This document shows positions 11,265-19,599 of a stretch of 27,371 nt of DNA, in pieces. Below the pieces are notes generated by a model. That model was given only the letters and a program-made list of their open reading frames with translations, was not told where the DNA came from and did not search any database. The position numbers and the translations under genes are program-made. The stretch is from positions 1 to 27,371 of the forward strand of contig JBBQNN010000057.1 in NCBI GenBank assembly GCA_038329965.1. Direction: 5' to 3'. The number at the start of each line of letters is the position of its first letter. The first letter of the stretch is position 1. The DNA is from QHCA01 sp003244095 (GTDB lineage: Bacteria > Actinomycetota > Actinomycetes > Mycobacteriales > QHCA01).

Positions 11265-14162
11265 GTGGCCGACCGTCTCGTGGTTCATGGCGCGCGCGAG
11301 CACAACCTGCGCGACATCTCGATCGACCTTCCCCGGGACGCGTTGATCGTCTTCACCGGGTTGTCCGGGTCGGGCAAGTCCAGCCTCGCCTTCGACACGA
11401 TCTTCGCCGAGGGCCAGCGGCGCTACGTCGAGTCCCTGTCGGCCTATGCCCGGCAGTTCCTCGGCCAGATGGACAAGCCCGACGTCGACTTCATCGAGGG
11501 CCTCTCGCCCGCGGTCTCGATCGACCAGAAGTCCACCAACCGCAATCCGCGCTCCACCGTCGGCACGATCACCGAAGTCTATGACTACCTGCGGCTGCTC
11601 TATGCGCGCGCCGGCGAGCCGCACTGCCCCCGCTGCGGCCGGCCGATCGCCCGGCAGACGCCCCAGCAGATCGTCGACCGGGTGCTGGAGTACGACGAGG
11701 GCACCCGCTTCCAGGTCCTGGCGCCGGTGATCCGCGGCCGCAAGGGGGAGTACGTCGACCTGTTCGCCGACCTGCAGACCAAAGGCTATTCCCGCGTCCG
11801 GGTCGACGGCACGGTGCACTCCCTCACCAGCCCGCCCAAGCTGAAGAAGCAGGAGAAGCACACCATCGAGGTGGTCGTGGACCGGCTCTCGGTCAAGCCG
11901 TCGGCCAAGCGCCGGCTTACCGACAGCGTCGAGACGGCCCTGCGGCTCGGCGGCGGCCTGCTGGCGCTGGAGTTCGTCGACCTGCCCGAGGGCGACCAGC
12001 ACCGGGAGCGGACCTTCTCCGAGCACCTGGCCTGCCTCTACGACGACCTGTCCTTCGAGGAGCTGGAGCCGCGGTCGTTCTCCTTCAACTCGCCCTACGG
12101 CGCGTGCCCGGAGTGCAGCGGCCTGGGCACCCGCAAGGAGGTCGATCCGGAGCTGGTCGTGCCCGACCCTGAGCGCACGCTGGCCGGCGGTGCCATCGCC
12201 CCGTGGTCTTCAGGCCACAACATGGAGTACTTCGGGCGGCTGCTGCAGGCGCTCGGCGACGGGGTCGGCTTCAACCTCGACACGCCCTGGGGGCGGCTGC
12301 CGGCGCAGGCGCAGAAGGCGATCCTGTACGGCCACGACACGCAGGTGCACGTCCGCTACAAGAACCGGTATGGCCGCGAGCGGTCCTACTACGCCAGCTT
12401 CGAAGGCGTGGTGCCCTTCATCGAGCGCCGGCACGCCGAGGCCGAGAGTGACCTGAGCCGGGAGCGGCACGAGGGCTACATGCGCGACGTGCCCTGTCCG
12501 GCCTGCGGCGGCGCGCGGCTCAAGCCCGAGGTGCTCGCGGTCACGCTGGCCGGGCGGTCCATCGCAGAGGTCGCCGCGATGTCGATCGGCGAGTGCGCCG
12601 TGTTCCTCCGCGACCTCACGCTGACCCAGCGTCAGGAGATGATCGCCCAGCGGGTGGTCAAGGAGGTCAACGCCCGGCTCGGCTTCCTGCTCGACGTAGG
12701 CCTGGACTACCTGTCGCTGGACCGGCCGGCCGCGACGCTGGCCGGTGGCGAGGCACAGCGGATCCGGCTGGCTACCCAGATCGGCTCGGGCCTCGTCGGC
12801 GTTCTCTATGTCCTCGACGAGCCGTCGATCGGCCTGCACCAGCGTGACAACCACCGGCTCATCGAGACCCTGGTGCGGCTGCGCGATCTCGGCAACACGC
12901 TCATTGTGGTCGAGCACGACGAGGACACCATCCGGACCGCCGACTGGGTGGTCGACATCGGTCCAGGCGCCGGCGAGCACGGTGGCAAGGTAGTGGTCTC
13001 GGGCACTGTCGACGACCTGCTGGCCTCCGAGGAGTCGATCACCGGGGCCTACCTGTCGCGGCGCCGCGAGATTCCGGTGCCCGACATCCGGCGCACGCAG
13101 ACCAAGGGCAAGGCGCTGACCGTCGTCGGCGCCCGCGAACACAACCTGCGCGGCATCGACGTCACCTTCCCCCTCGGCAACCTGGTCGCCGTCACGGGCG
13201 TCTCGGGCTCCGGCAAGTCCACGCTGGTCAACGACATCCTGTACGCCGTGCTGGCCAACCAGATCAACGGCTCGCGACTGGTGCCCGGCCGGCACACGCG
13301 GGTCACCGGCCTCGATGACGTCGACAAGGTCGTCGGCGTCGACCAGTCACCGATCGGCCGCACCCCGCGCTCCAACCCGGCGACCTACACCGGGGTCTTC
13401 GACCACGTCCGGCGGCTGTTCGCCGAGACCACCGAGGCCAAGGTCCGCGGCTATCTCCCAGGCCGGTTCTCCTTCAACGTCAAAGGTGGCCGCTGCGACG
13501 CCTGCTCGGGCGACGGCACGATCAAGATCGAGATGAACTTCCTCCCCGACGTCTACGTGCCGTGCGAGGTCTGCCACGGCGCCCGCTACAACCGCGAGAC
13601 GCTCGAAGTGCACTTCAAGGACAAGACGATCGCCGACGTGCTCGACATGCCGATCGAAGAGGCAGCGACCTTCTTCGAGGCGATCCCCGCGATCCGGCGG
13701 CACCTCGAGACGCTGGTCGACGTCGGCCTGGGCTACGTCCGGCTCGGCCAGCCGGCTCCGACCCTGTCCGGGGGTGAGGCGCAGCGGGTCAAGCTGGCCA
13801 GCGAGCTACAGAAGCGGTCGACCGGCCGCACGGTCTACGTCCTCGACGAGCCGACCACCGGCCTGCATTTCGAGGACATTCGCAAGCTCCTCGGCGTGCT
13901 CGGCCGCCTGGTCGACCAGGGCAACACCGTGATCGTCATCGAGCACAACCTCGACGTGATCAAGAGCGCCGACTGGGTCATCGACATGGGGCCCGAGGGC
14001 GGCAGCGGCGGCGGCATGCTGGTCGTCGCCGGCACTCCTGAGGACATCGCGGTGGTCGAGGCGAGCCACACCGGGCGGTTCCTCCGGCCGGTGCTGCCCG
14101 AGCGGGTCGAGCGCCCGCGCCGGTCCCGGCCCTCCCGCCGTACGACCGCTGCCGCGCGCTGA
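11265..14162 (+). CDS. uvrA: UvrABC excinuclease subunit A
   Basis: UvrA is the dimeric ATPase that finds bulky DNA lesions and loads UvrB. The 965-residue protein has two ABC ATPase modules. Walker A sequences GLSGSGKS (32-39) and GVSGSGKS (645-652) each have a matching signature (AGGEAQRIRLA and SGGEAQRVKLA) and Walker B (LDEPSIGLH, LDEPTTGLH). The zinc module near 745-775 is intact (CDACSGDGTI ... CEVCHGARYN). The other zinc-module region retains CPECSGLG, but its first half reads ACLYDDLSFEELEP with only one Cys, a reduced form I believe is common in actinobacteria. The GTG at 11265 is preferred: AAAGGAGG lies just upstream and VADRLVVHGAREHNL is the typical start. The frame continues upstream into the promoter. 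It is divergent from the MBL gene and likely damage-induced. Confidence 0.98.
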   Translation: MADRLVVHGAREHNLRDISIDLPRDALIVFTGLSGSGKSSLAFDTIFAEGQRRYVESLSAYARQFLGQMDKPDVDFIEGLSPAVSIDQKSTNRNPRSTVGTITEVYDYLRLLYARAGEPHCPRCGRPIARQTPQQIVDRVLEYDEGTRFQVLAPVIRGRKGEYVDLFADLQTKGYSRVRVDGTVHSLTSPPKLKKQEKHTIEVVVDRLSVKPSAKRRLTDSVETALRLGGGLLALEFVDLPEGDQHRERTFSEHLACLYDDLSFEELEPRSFSFNSPYGACPECSGLGTRKEVDPELVVPDPERTLAGGAIAPWSSGHNMEYFGRLLQALGDGVGFNLDTPWGRLPAQAQKAILYGHDTQVHVRYKNRYGRERSYYASFEGVVPFIERRHAEAESDLSRERHEGYMRDVPCPACGGARLKPEVLAVTLAGRSIAEVAAMSIGECAVFLRDLTLTQRQEMIAQRVVKEVNARLGFLLDVGLDYLSLDRPAATLAGGEAQRIRLATQIGSGLVGVLYVLDEPSIGLHQRDNHRLIETLVRLRDLGNTLIVVEHDEDTIRTADWVVDIGPGAGEHGGKVVVSGTVDDLLASEESITGAYLSRRREIPVPDIRRTQTKGKALTVVGAREHNLRGIDVTFPLGNLVAVTGVSGSGKSTLVNDILYAVLANQINGSRLVPGRHTRVTGLDDVDKVVGVDQSPIGRTPRSNPATYTGVFDHVRRLFAETTEAKVRGYLPGRFSFNVKGGRCDACSGDGTIKIEMNFLPDVYVPCEVCHGARYNRETLEVHFKDKTIADVLDMPIEEAATFFEAIPAIRRHLETLVDVGLGYVRLGQPAPTLSGGEAQRVKLASELQKRSTGRTVYVLDEPTTGLHFEDIRKLLGVLGRLVDQGNTVIVIEHNLDVIKSADWVIDMGPEGGSGGGMLVVAGTPEDIAVVEASHTGRFLRPVLPERVERPRRSRPSRRTTAAAR

Positions 14163-14225
14163 CAGCAGTCCGTACGACCGGCTATCGGGCGAACCCACGG
14201 CACCCGGCGCGGTGCGGCTGACCCA

Positions 14226-14660
14226 TCACTCGCCGACCAGCAGCCGAGCGATCAGGGTGTCGAGCTCCTCGCCGCCGCGCTCTTCGCCGCTGGCCACGAG
14301 TTCCTCGGTCGTGGCCAGGAAGTCGCGGACGACGCCTGCGGCCACGGTCACCCAGCAGTCGCCGCAGTCCCGGGCGAGGTCCAGGCGGACCCGATCGCGG
14401 CCCGGCTCCGGCCTGATGCGCACCGCCCCGTCGCCGGTCGGCTCTTCCAGCCCGTACTGCAGGAAGTCGCGCAGCACCACCCACATACCGCGCGGGAGGG
14501 ACGGGTGGTCCGGCATCGCGGTGAGCACCAGATGCACCGCGAGGGGGTCGGCGGTCAACCAGGTCAGCCGCAGCGAGGTGGTACGTCCCCGACCGGACAT
14601 GTGCCGATCAGTGATCACCACCTCGGTCGTGACGCGGTCCCGCACGGTGCCCTCCAAGGT
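14226..14660 (-). CDS. SsgA-like (SALP) sporulation and cell-division protein
   Basis: SsgA-like proteins occur only in actinobacteria and control septum-site choice, peptidoglycan remodelling and spore maturation. The product (144 aa from the GTG used here) matches the family layout. It has an early beta-strand region (SLRLTWLTADPLAVHLVL), then the W-x4-RDxLxxGLxxPxGxGxVRIRP block (WVVLRDFLQYGLEEPTGDGA). This is followed by a strand pair and helix (VAAGVVRDFLATTEELV) and the acidic C-terminus (EELDTLIARLL). Overall length is typical (130-145 aa). The frame extends to an ATG at 14738, but the extra 26 residues do not look like the family and would leave only 27 bp to uvrC, so the start is uncertain. 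It is convergent with uvrA and divergent from uvrC. Assignment is from pattern recognition. Confidence 0.75.
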   Translation of the reverse strand, partial: TLEGTVRDRVTTEVVITDRHMSGRGRTTSLRLTWLTADPLAVHLVLTAMPDHPSLPRGMWVVLRDFLQYGLEEPTGDGAVRIRPEPGRDRVRLDLARDCGDCWVTVAAGVVRDFLATTEELVASGEERGGEELDTLIARLLVGE

Positions 14661-14752
14661 CACGAACTGCTCAATCCACAGGCGCGCTCTGTTAGGTTCC
14701 CATTGCTGGCGCCAGGCGACAATTCGGCGCGCCTGCATCCGGGGGCGCCGCG

Positions 14753-14758
14753 TACGCT
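14753..14758 (+). promoter_or_regulatory. Putative -10 of a leaderless uvrC transcript
   Basis: TACGCT lies 7 bases before the uvrC GTG, the spacing expected for a leaderless gene. There is no Shine-Dalgarno before that GTG and no damage-promoter TGTCRG element, unlike uvrA and uvrB. Confidence 0.45.
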
Positions 14759-14765
14759 CGAAGCC

Positions 14766-16724
14766 GTGCCCGACCCGTCGACCTACCGCCCGGCGCAGGG
14801 CACCATCCCCGACCTTCCCGGCGTCTACAAGTTCCGTGACGGCCACGGCCGGGTCATCTACGTCGGCAAGGCCAAGTCGCTGCGCAGCCGGCTGTCGTCG
14901 TACTTCTCCGACCTGGCCGGGCTGCACCCGCGCACCCGGCAGATGGTGACCACGGCCGCCGGCGTCGAGTGGACCGTCGTGTCGACCGAGGTCGAGGCGC
15001 TGCAACTCGAATACACCTGGATCAAGGAGTTCGATCCGCGGTTCAACGTCCGCTATCGCGACGACAAGAGCTACCCGAGCCTCGCCGTCACCCTGTACGA
15101 GGAGTACCCGCGGCTGCAGGTCATGCGCGGCCCCAAGAAGAAGGGTGTCCGCTACTTCGGGCCGTACGCCCATGCCTGGGCGATCCGCGAGACCCTCGAC
15201 CTGCTGCTGCGCGTGTTCCCCGCCCGCACCTGCAGTGCCGGCGTCTTCAAGCGGGCCGGCCAGGTCGGCCGGCCGTGCCTGCTGGGTTACATCGGCAAGT
15301 GCTCGGCGCCCTGCGTCGGGCGGGTGAGCGCAGACGAGCATCGGGACATCGTCGACGACTTCTGCGACTTCATGGCCGGCAAGACCGACCAGATGCTGCG
15401 CCGCATGGACAAGGAGATGCAGGTCGCGGCCGCCAACCAGGAGTACGAGAAGGCGGCCCGGCTCCGCGACGACATGGGTGCCCTGCGCCGCGCGATGGAG
15501 AAGCAGGCGGTGGTGTTCGGCGACGGTACGGACGCCGACGTCGTGGCCTTCGCCGAGGATGCGCTCGAGGCGGCTGTCAACGTGTTCCACGTCCGCGGCG
15601 GCCGGGTCCGCGGTGAGCGCGGCTGGGTGGTCGACAAGGTCGAGGACGTCGACACCGCGGTGCTGGTCGAGCAGTTCCTCCTGCAGGTGTACGGCGACGG
15701 CGGCGAGGACGTGCCGCGCGAGGTTCTCGTACCGGTGCTGCCACAGGGCGCCGATGCCCTGCGGGACTGGCTGTGCGACCTGCGCGGCACCAGGGTCGAC
15801 TTTCGGGTGCCCCAGCGCGGTGACAAGCGGGCGCTGCTCGAGACGGTGCAGCGCAACGCGGCCCAGAGCTTCGCCCGGCACAAGCTGCGCCGGGCCAGCG
15901 ACCTGAGCGCGCGATCCCAGGCACTGGCCGAGATCCAGGAGGCGCTGGCCTTCGACGAGGCACCGCTGCGCATCGAGTGCTTCGACGTCTCCCACGTGCA
16001 GGGCACCAACGTGGTCGCGAGCATGGTGGTCTTCGAGGACGGCCTGCCGCGCAAGAGCGAGTACCGGCGGTTCACCCTGCGCGAGGCCTCCGACGACACG
16101 GCGGCGATGGCCGAGGTGTTGCGCCGGCGGTTCAGCCGCTATCTGGAGGAGGCACAGGGCAGCGGCCCTGACAAGCCCGACGGGCTGCCCGGTGTCGATC
16201 CCACGACCGGACGGCCCCGCCGGTTCGTCTACCCGCCCAATCTGGTCGTGGTCGACGGCGGCCTGCCTCAGGTCAACGCCGCACAACGCGTGCTGGACGA
16301 TCTCGGCATCGTCGACGTCGCCCTGTGCGGTCTCGCCAAGCGGCTGGAAGAGGTGTGGTCGCCCGGCGAGAACCTGCCGGTGATCCTGCCGCGCACCAGC
16401 GAGGGGCTGTACCTGCTCCAGCGGGTGCGCGACGAGGCACACCGCTTCGCCATCACCTTCCACCGCCAGCGCCGGTCGAAGTCGATGGTGGAGTCGACCC
16501 TCGACGGCGTACCCGGCCTGGGCGAGACGCGGCGCAAGGCCCTGTTGCGGCACTTCGGCTCGCTGAAGCGGCTGCGCGGGGCCACCGTGGCCGACGTCAT
16601 GGCGGTGCCGGGCATCGGCCCGCGGACCGCGGAGGCCATCGTCGCCGCGGTGGCGGTCACAAAGGCCGGCAGCGAGCCGGCCGTCAACCCGTCGACCGGC
16701 GAGATCGTCGAAGGAGAGGCGTGA
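14766..16724 (+). CDS. uvrC: UvrABC excinuclease subunit C
   Basis: UvrC makes both incisions around a lesion marked by UvrB. The 652-residue protein has an N-terminal GIY-YIG nuclease domain (GVYKF at 19-23, VIYVGKA at 30-36) for the 3' cut. A UVR domain near 215-250 (MDKEMQVAAANQEYEKAARLRDDM) contacts UvrB. An RNase H-like domain for the 5' cut follows (IECFDVSHVQGTNVVASMVVF ... VVVDGGLPQV ... EAHRFAITFHRQ). A tandem helix-hairpin-helix ends the protein (LRHFGSLKRLRGATVADVMAVPGIGPRTAEAI). The GTG at 14766 is chosen because homology starts there; the frame is open far upstream through the SsgA-like gene. The stop overlaps the rapZ start by 4 nt (GTGA). It leads the uvrC-rapZ-yvcK-whiA operon conserved in actinobacteria. 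Confidence 0.97.
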   Translation: MPDPSTYRPAQGTIPDLPGVYKFRDGHGRVIYVGKAKSLRSRLSSYFSDLAGLHPRTRQMVTTAAGVEWTVVSTEVEALQLEYTWIKEFDPRFNVRYRDDKSYPSLAVTLYEEYPRLQVMRGPKKKGVRYFGPYAHAWAIRETLDLLLRVFPARTCSAGVFKRAGQVGRPCLLGYIGKCSAPCVGRVSADEHRDIVDDFCDFMAGKTDQMLRRMDKEMQVAAANQEYEKAARLRDDMGALRRAMEKQAVVFGDGTDADVVAFAEDALEAAVNVFHVRGGRVRGERGWVVDKVEDVDTAVLVEQFLLQVYGDGGEDVPREVLVPVLPQGADALRDWLCDLRGTRVDFRVPQRGDKRALLETVQRNAAQSFARHKLRRASDLSARSQALAEIQEALAFDEAPLRIECFDVSHVQGTNVVASMVVFEDGLPRKSEYRRFTLREASDDTAAMAEVLRRRFSRYLEEAQGSGPDKPDGLPGVDPTTGRPRRFVYPPNLVVVDGGLPQVNAAQRVLDDLGIVDVALCGLAKRLEEVWSPGENLPVILPRTSEGLYLLQRVRDEAHRFAITFHRQRRSKSMVESTLDGVPGLGETRRKALLRHFGSLKRLRGATVADVMAVPGIGPRTAEAIVAAVAVTKAGSEPAVNPSTGEIVEGEA

Positions 16725-17596
16725 CCGACCCGCCCGCCTCGCTCGACCTGGTCATCGTCACCGGCCTGTCCGGAGCCGGGCGCAGCACGGTCGCGCTTGC
16801 CCTGGAGGACGTCGGCTACTACGTCGTCGACAACCTGCCGCAGTCCCTGGTCGAGTCCATGGTCGCCCTGGGGCAGCAGTCGGAGGGGACCGCCCGCCGG
16901 ATGGCGCTCACGCTCGACATCCGCAGCCGGGCCTTCTCCTGCGACCTCATGGGGACGGTCCAGCACCTGCGCGACCAGGGCTACCGGCCACGCGTCCTGT
17001 ACCTCGACGCCACCGACGAGTCGCTCATCCGGCGCTACGACAGCGCCCGGCGGCGGCACCCGATGCAGGGCGAGGGGCGGCTCTCCGACGGCATCGCCGC
17101 CGAGCGGGCACTGCTCGACGACGCCCGGGGCGATGCCGACCTGGTCATCGACACCAGCGACCTTAACGTCAACCAGCTGCGCTCCCGCATCGAGGCGTTG
17201 TTCCGCGGCACCGACGAGCCGCGCCTCGCGGTCGCCCTGCTGTCGTTCGGATTCAAGTACGGACTGCCGGGTGACGCCGACCTGGCGATCGACGTGCGCT
17301 TCCTGCCCAACCCGCACTGGGTGCCGGAGCTGCGCGACCAGACCGGCCGGGACGCCAAGGTGAGTGCCTACGTCCTGGGGCAGCCGGCGGCCGGGGAGTT
17401 CCTCGACTCCTACGTCGCACTGCTACTGATGCTCATCCCCGGCTACGAGCGCGAGGGCAAGCGCTACCTGACCGCGGCCGTCGGCTGCACGGGGGGCAAG
17501 CACCGCAGCGTCGCCATCTCCGAGGAGATCGGCCGGCGGCTGGCCAAGAGCGACGTCCCGGTGCGCGTATCACACCGCGACCTGGGACAAGAATGA
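16721..17596 (+). CDS. rapZ: RapZ/YvcJ-family nucleotide-binding protein
   Basis: This 291-residue P-loop protein belongs to the RapZ family. In E. coli RapZ directs RNase E to the small RNA GlmZ and so controls glucosamine-6-phosphate synthesis for the cell wall. In Gram-positives the role is less clear. The Walker A is GLSGAGRS at 15-22, with Arg in place of the usual Lys, as is common in actinobacterial members. The middle contains LYLDATDESLIRRY and a Walker B-like VIDTSDL. The C-terminal RNA-binding half ends with the conserved VGCTGGKHRSV. The GTG start sits inside the uvrC stop (GTGA), with AAGGAG 5 nt or so upstream. Its own stop overlaps the yvcK ATG by 4 nt, so the genes are translationally coupled. 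Confidence 0.95.
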   Translation: MTDPPASLDLVIVTGLSGAGRSTVALALEDVGYYVVDNLPQSLVESMVALGQQSEGTARRMALTLDIRSRAFSCDLMGTVQHLRDQGYRPRVLYLDATDESLIRRYDSARRRHPMQGEGRLSDGIAAERALLDDARGDADLVIDTSDLNVNQLRSRIEALFRGTDEPRLAVALLSFGFKYGLPGDADLAIDVRFLPNPHWVPELRDQTGRDAKVSAYVLGQPAAGEFLDSYVALLLMLIPGYEREGKRYLTAAVGCTGGKHRSVAISEEIGRRLAKSDVPVRVSHRDLGQE

Positions 17597-18588
17597 GGCC
17601 GCCTGCCGTCGTCGCGCTCGGCGGCGGCCACGGGCTGTACGCGTCGTTGTCGGCGTTGCGCCAGGTCACCCCCCGGCTGACCGCGGTGGTCACCGTGGCC
17701 GACGACGGGGGCTCCAGCGGGCGGCTGCGCTCCGAGTTGGGCGTGTTGCCACCTGGCGACCTGCGGATGGCGCTCGCGGCCCTCGCCGGCACGGACGGCT
17801 CGCGCCGTACGTGGACCGGCCTGGTGCAGCACCGTTTCGGCGGGCACGGTGCCCTCGCCGGGCACCCGGTGGGCAACCTGGTGATCGCCGGCCTCACCGA
17901 GTTGCTCGGGGACCCGGTGGCGGCGCTCGACGCGGTCGGCGGGCTGCTCGGCGCGGTCGGGCGGGTGCTGCCGATGTCGCCCGTACCCTTGGAGATCGTG
18001 GCCGACGTGGACTGCTCGACCGGACGTGAGTTCGCGCCCGTCCGGCGGATTCGCGGCCAGGTCGCCGTGGCGAGCACGCCGGGCAGGGTGCTGTCGGTGC
18101 AGTTGATCCCCGAGCACCCGCCCGCCTGCGCGGAGGCCGTCGCCGCGGTGCGCGCGGCCGACTGGGTGGTGCTCGGGCCGGGATCGTGGTTCTCCAGCGT
18201 CTTGCCGCACCTGCTGGTGCCCGACCTGTGTGACGCCCTGGTCGAGACATCGGCCCGGCGGATCGTGGCGCTCAACCTGGCGCCGCAACCGGGAGAGACT
18301 GAGGGGTTCTCCCCGGCCGCCCACCTCGACGTGCTGGCCAAGCATGCTCCCGACCTGCGGATCGACGTGGTGCTGGCCGACCAGCAGGCCCAAGTTGCGG
18401 ACCGTCCGCTGGCTCGTGCGGCAGAATCGATGGGAGGACGCCTGGTGCTGGCACCGATCGCCGCCGACGACGGCAGCTCCCGGCACGACCATGATCGGCT
18501 CGCGCAGGAGTACCACCGGCTGATGATCGGGCCCGCGACTTCTCCAGCGGCGTCCGATCGCACCGCGTCGCAGGACCCTGGGAGATGA
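17593..18588 (+). CDS. yvcK: YvcK/CofD-like gluconeogenesis factor
   Basis: This 331-residue protein of the CofD/YvcK family has the nucleotide-binding signature ALGGGHGLYASLSALR at the start, VTVADDGGSSGRLR near residues 35-50, and the conserved MSPVPLEIVADV region. YvcK proteins bind UDP-sugars such as UDP-GlcNAc. They are needed for growth on gluconeogenic carbon sources and for cell shape in Bacillus, and CuvA, the mycobacterial homologue, is linked to cell-wall homeostasis. The ATG is within an ATGA overlap with the rapZ stop. whiA starts 7 bp after the stop. Length is normal, with about 20 low-complexity residues at the C-terminus. Confidence 0.94.
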   Translation: MRPPAVVALGGGHGLYASLSALRQVTPRLTAVVTVADDGGSSGRLRSELGVLPPGDLRMALAALAGTDGSRRTWTGLVQHRFGGHGALAGHPVGNLVIAGLTELLGDPVAALDAVGGLLGAVGRVLPMSPVPLEIVADVDCSTGREFAPVRRIRGQVAVASTPGRVLSVQLIPEHPPACAEAVAAVRAADWVVLGPGSWFSSVLPHLLVPDLCDALVETSARRIVALNLAPQPGETEGFSPAAHLDVLAKHAPDLRIDVVLADQQAQVADRPLARAAESMGGRLVLAPIAADDGSSRHDHDRLAQEYHRLMIGPATSPAASDRTASQDPGR

Positions 18589-18595
18589 TGGGCAG

Positions 18596-19576
18596 ATGGC
18601 GATGACAGCCTCGGTCAAGGACGAGTTGAGCCGGCTCACGGTGACCAAGCCGTGCTGCCGCCGGGCCGAGCTGTCTGCGCTGCTGCGGTTTGCCGGGGGC
18701 CTGCACATCGTCGCCGGGCGCATCGTCGTCGAGGCCGAGGTAGACACCGGCGCGACGGCCCGCCGGCTGCGCAAGGAGGTCGGCGAGATGTACGGCCACT
18801 CCAGCGACATCCAGGTGCTCGCCGGTGGTGGCCTGCGCAAGGGCAACCGCTACATCGTGCGGGTCGCCCAGGACGGCGAGGGGCTGGCCCGGCAGACCGG
18901 CCTGATCGACCTGCGTGGCCGCCCGGTGCGGGGACTCCCCCCGCAGGTGGTGTCGGCCGGCATCTGCGACGCCGAGGCCGCCTGGCGCGGCGCGTTCCTG
19001 GCCCACGGATCGCTGACCGAGCCCGGTCGCTCGTCCTCGCTCGAGGTGACCTGCCCGGGACCGGAGGCCGCGATGGCGCTGGTCGGTGCCGCCCGGCGGC
19101 TCGGCGTCCCGGCCAAGTGGCGTGAGGTGCGCGGCATCGACCGGGTCGTCCTGCGCGACGGCGATGCCATCGGCGCCCTGCTCACCCGGATCGGCGCCCA
19201 TGAGAGCGTGCTTGCGTGGGAGGAGCGGCGGATGCGCCGCGAGGTACGCGCCACCGCCAACCGGCTGGCCAACTTCGACGACGCCAACCTGCGGCGTTCG
19301 GCGCGGGCGGCGGTCGCCGCGGGCGCCCGGGTAGAGCGGGCCATGCAGATCCTCGACGACGACGCGCCGGACCACCTGCTGGAGGCGGGCCGGCTGCGGT
19401 TGCAGCACCGGCAGGCCTCCCTGGAGGAACTCGGCGCCCTCGCCGATCCGCCGATGACCAAGGATGCGGTGGCCGGCCGGATCCGGCGGCTGCTGGCGCT
19501 GGCCGACAAGCGGGCCGAGGACACCGGCATCCCGGATACCGAGTCCGCCGTGACAGCCGAGATGCTGGCTCCGTAG
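18596..19576 (+). CDS. whiA: DNA-binding regulator WhiA
   Basis: WhiA is a conserved regulator of cell division, and of sporulation in Streptomyces together with WhiB. The 326-residue protein has a degenerate LAGLIDADG homing-endonuclease-like fold in the N-terminal two thirds (CCRRAELSALLRFAGGL, AEAAWRGAFLAHGSL). A C-terminal helix-turn-helix follows (LEELGALADPPMTKDAVAGRIRRLLALA, about 280-310). The start MAMTASVKDELSRL is typical of actinobacterial WhiA, with GGGAG upstream. It ends the uvrC operon. Having both whiA and an SsgA-like gene within 4 kb suggests a septation or development theme, but WhiA is also universal in non-sporulating actinobacteria. A convergent diguanylate cyclase gene ends only 23 bp beyond its stop. 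Confidence 0.96.
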   Translation: MAMTASVKDELSRLTVTKPCCRRAELSALLRFAGGLHIVAGRIVVEAEVDTGATARRLRKEVGEMYGHSSDIQVLAGGGLRKGNRYIVRVAQDGEGLARQTGLIDLRGRPVRGLPPQVVSAGICDAEAAWRGAFLAHGSLTEPGRSSSLEVTCPGPEAAMALVGAARRLGVPAKWREVRGIDRVVLRDGDAIGALLTRIGAHESVLAWEERRMRREVRATANRLANFDDANLRRSARAAVAAGARVERAMQILDDDAPDHLLEAGRLRLQHRQASLEELGALADPPMTKDAVAGRIRRLLALADKRAEDTGIPDTESAVTAEMLAP

Positions 19577-19599
19577 GTCAGGTCACGGAGCAGGGAGGA

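Noticed and set aside
14660..14766. A damage promoter in front of uvrC like those of uvrA and uvrB
   Set aside because: No TGTCRG element at the right distance from a TANNNT hexamer was found between the SsgA-like gene and uvrC.
14226..16553. A 775-codon minus-strand reading frame across uvrC
   Set aside because: Only its last ~145 codons, beyond uvrC, are a real gene (SsgA-like). The rest mirrors the strong codon bias of uvrC and has shadow-type composition.
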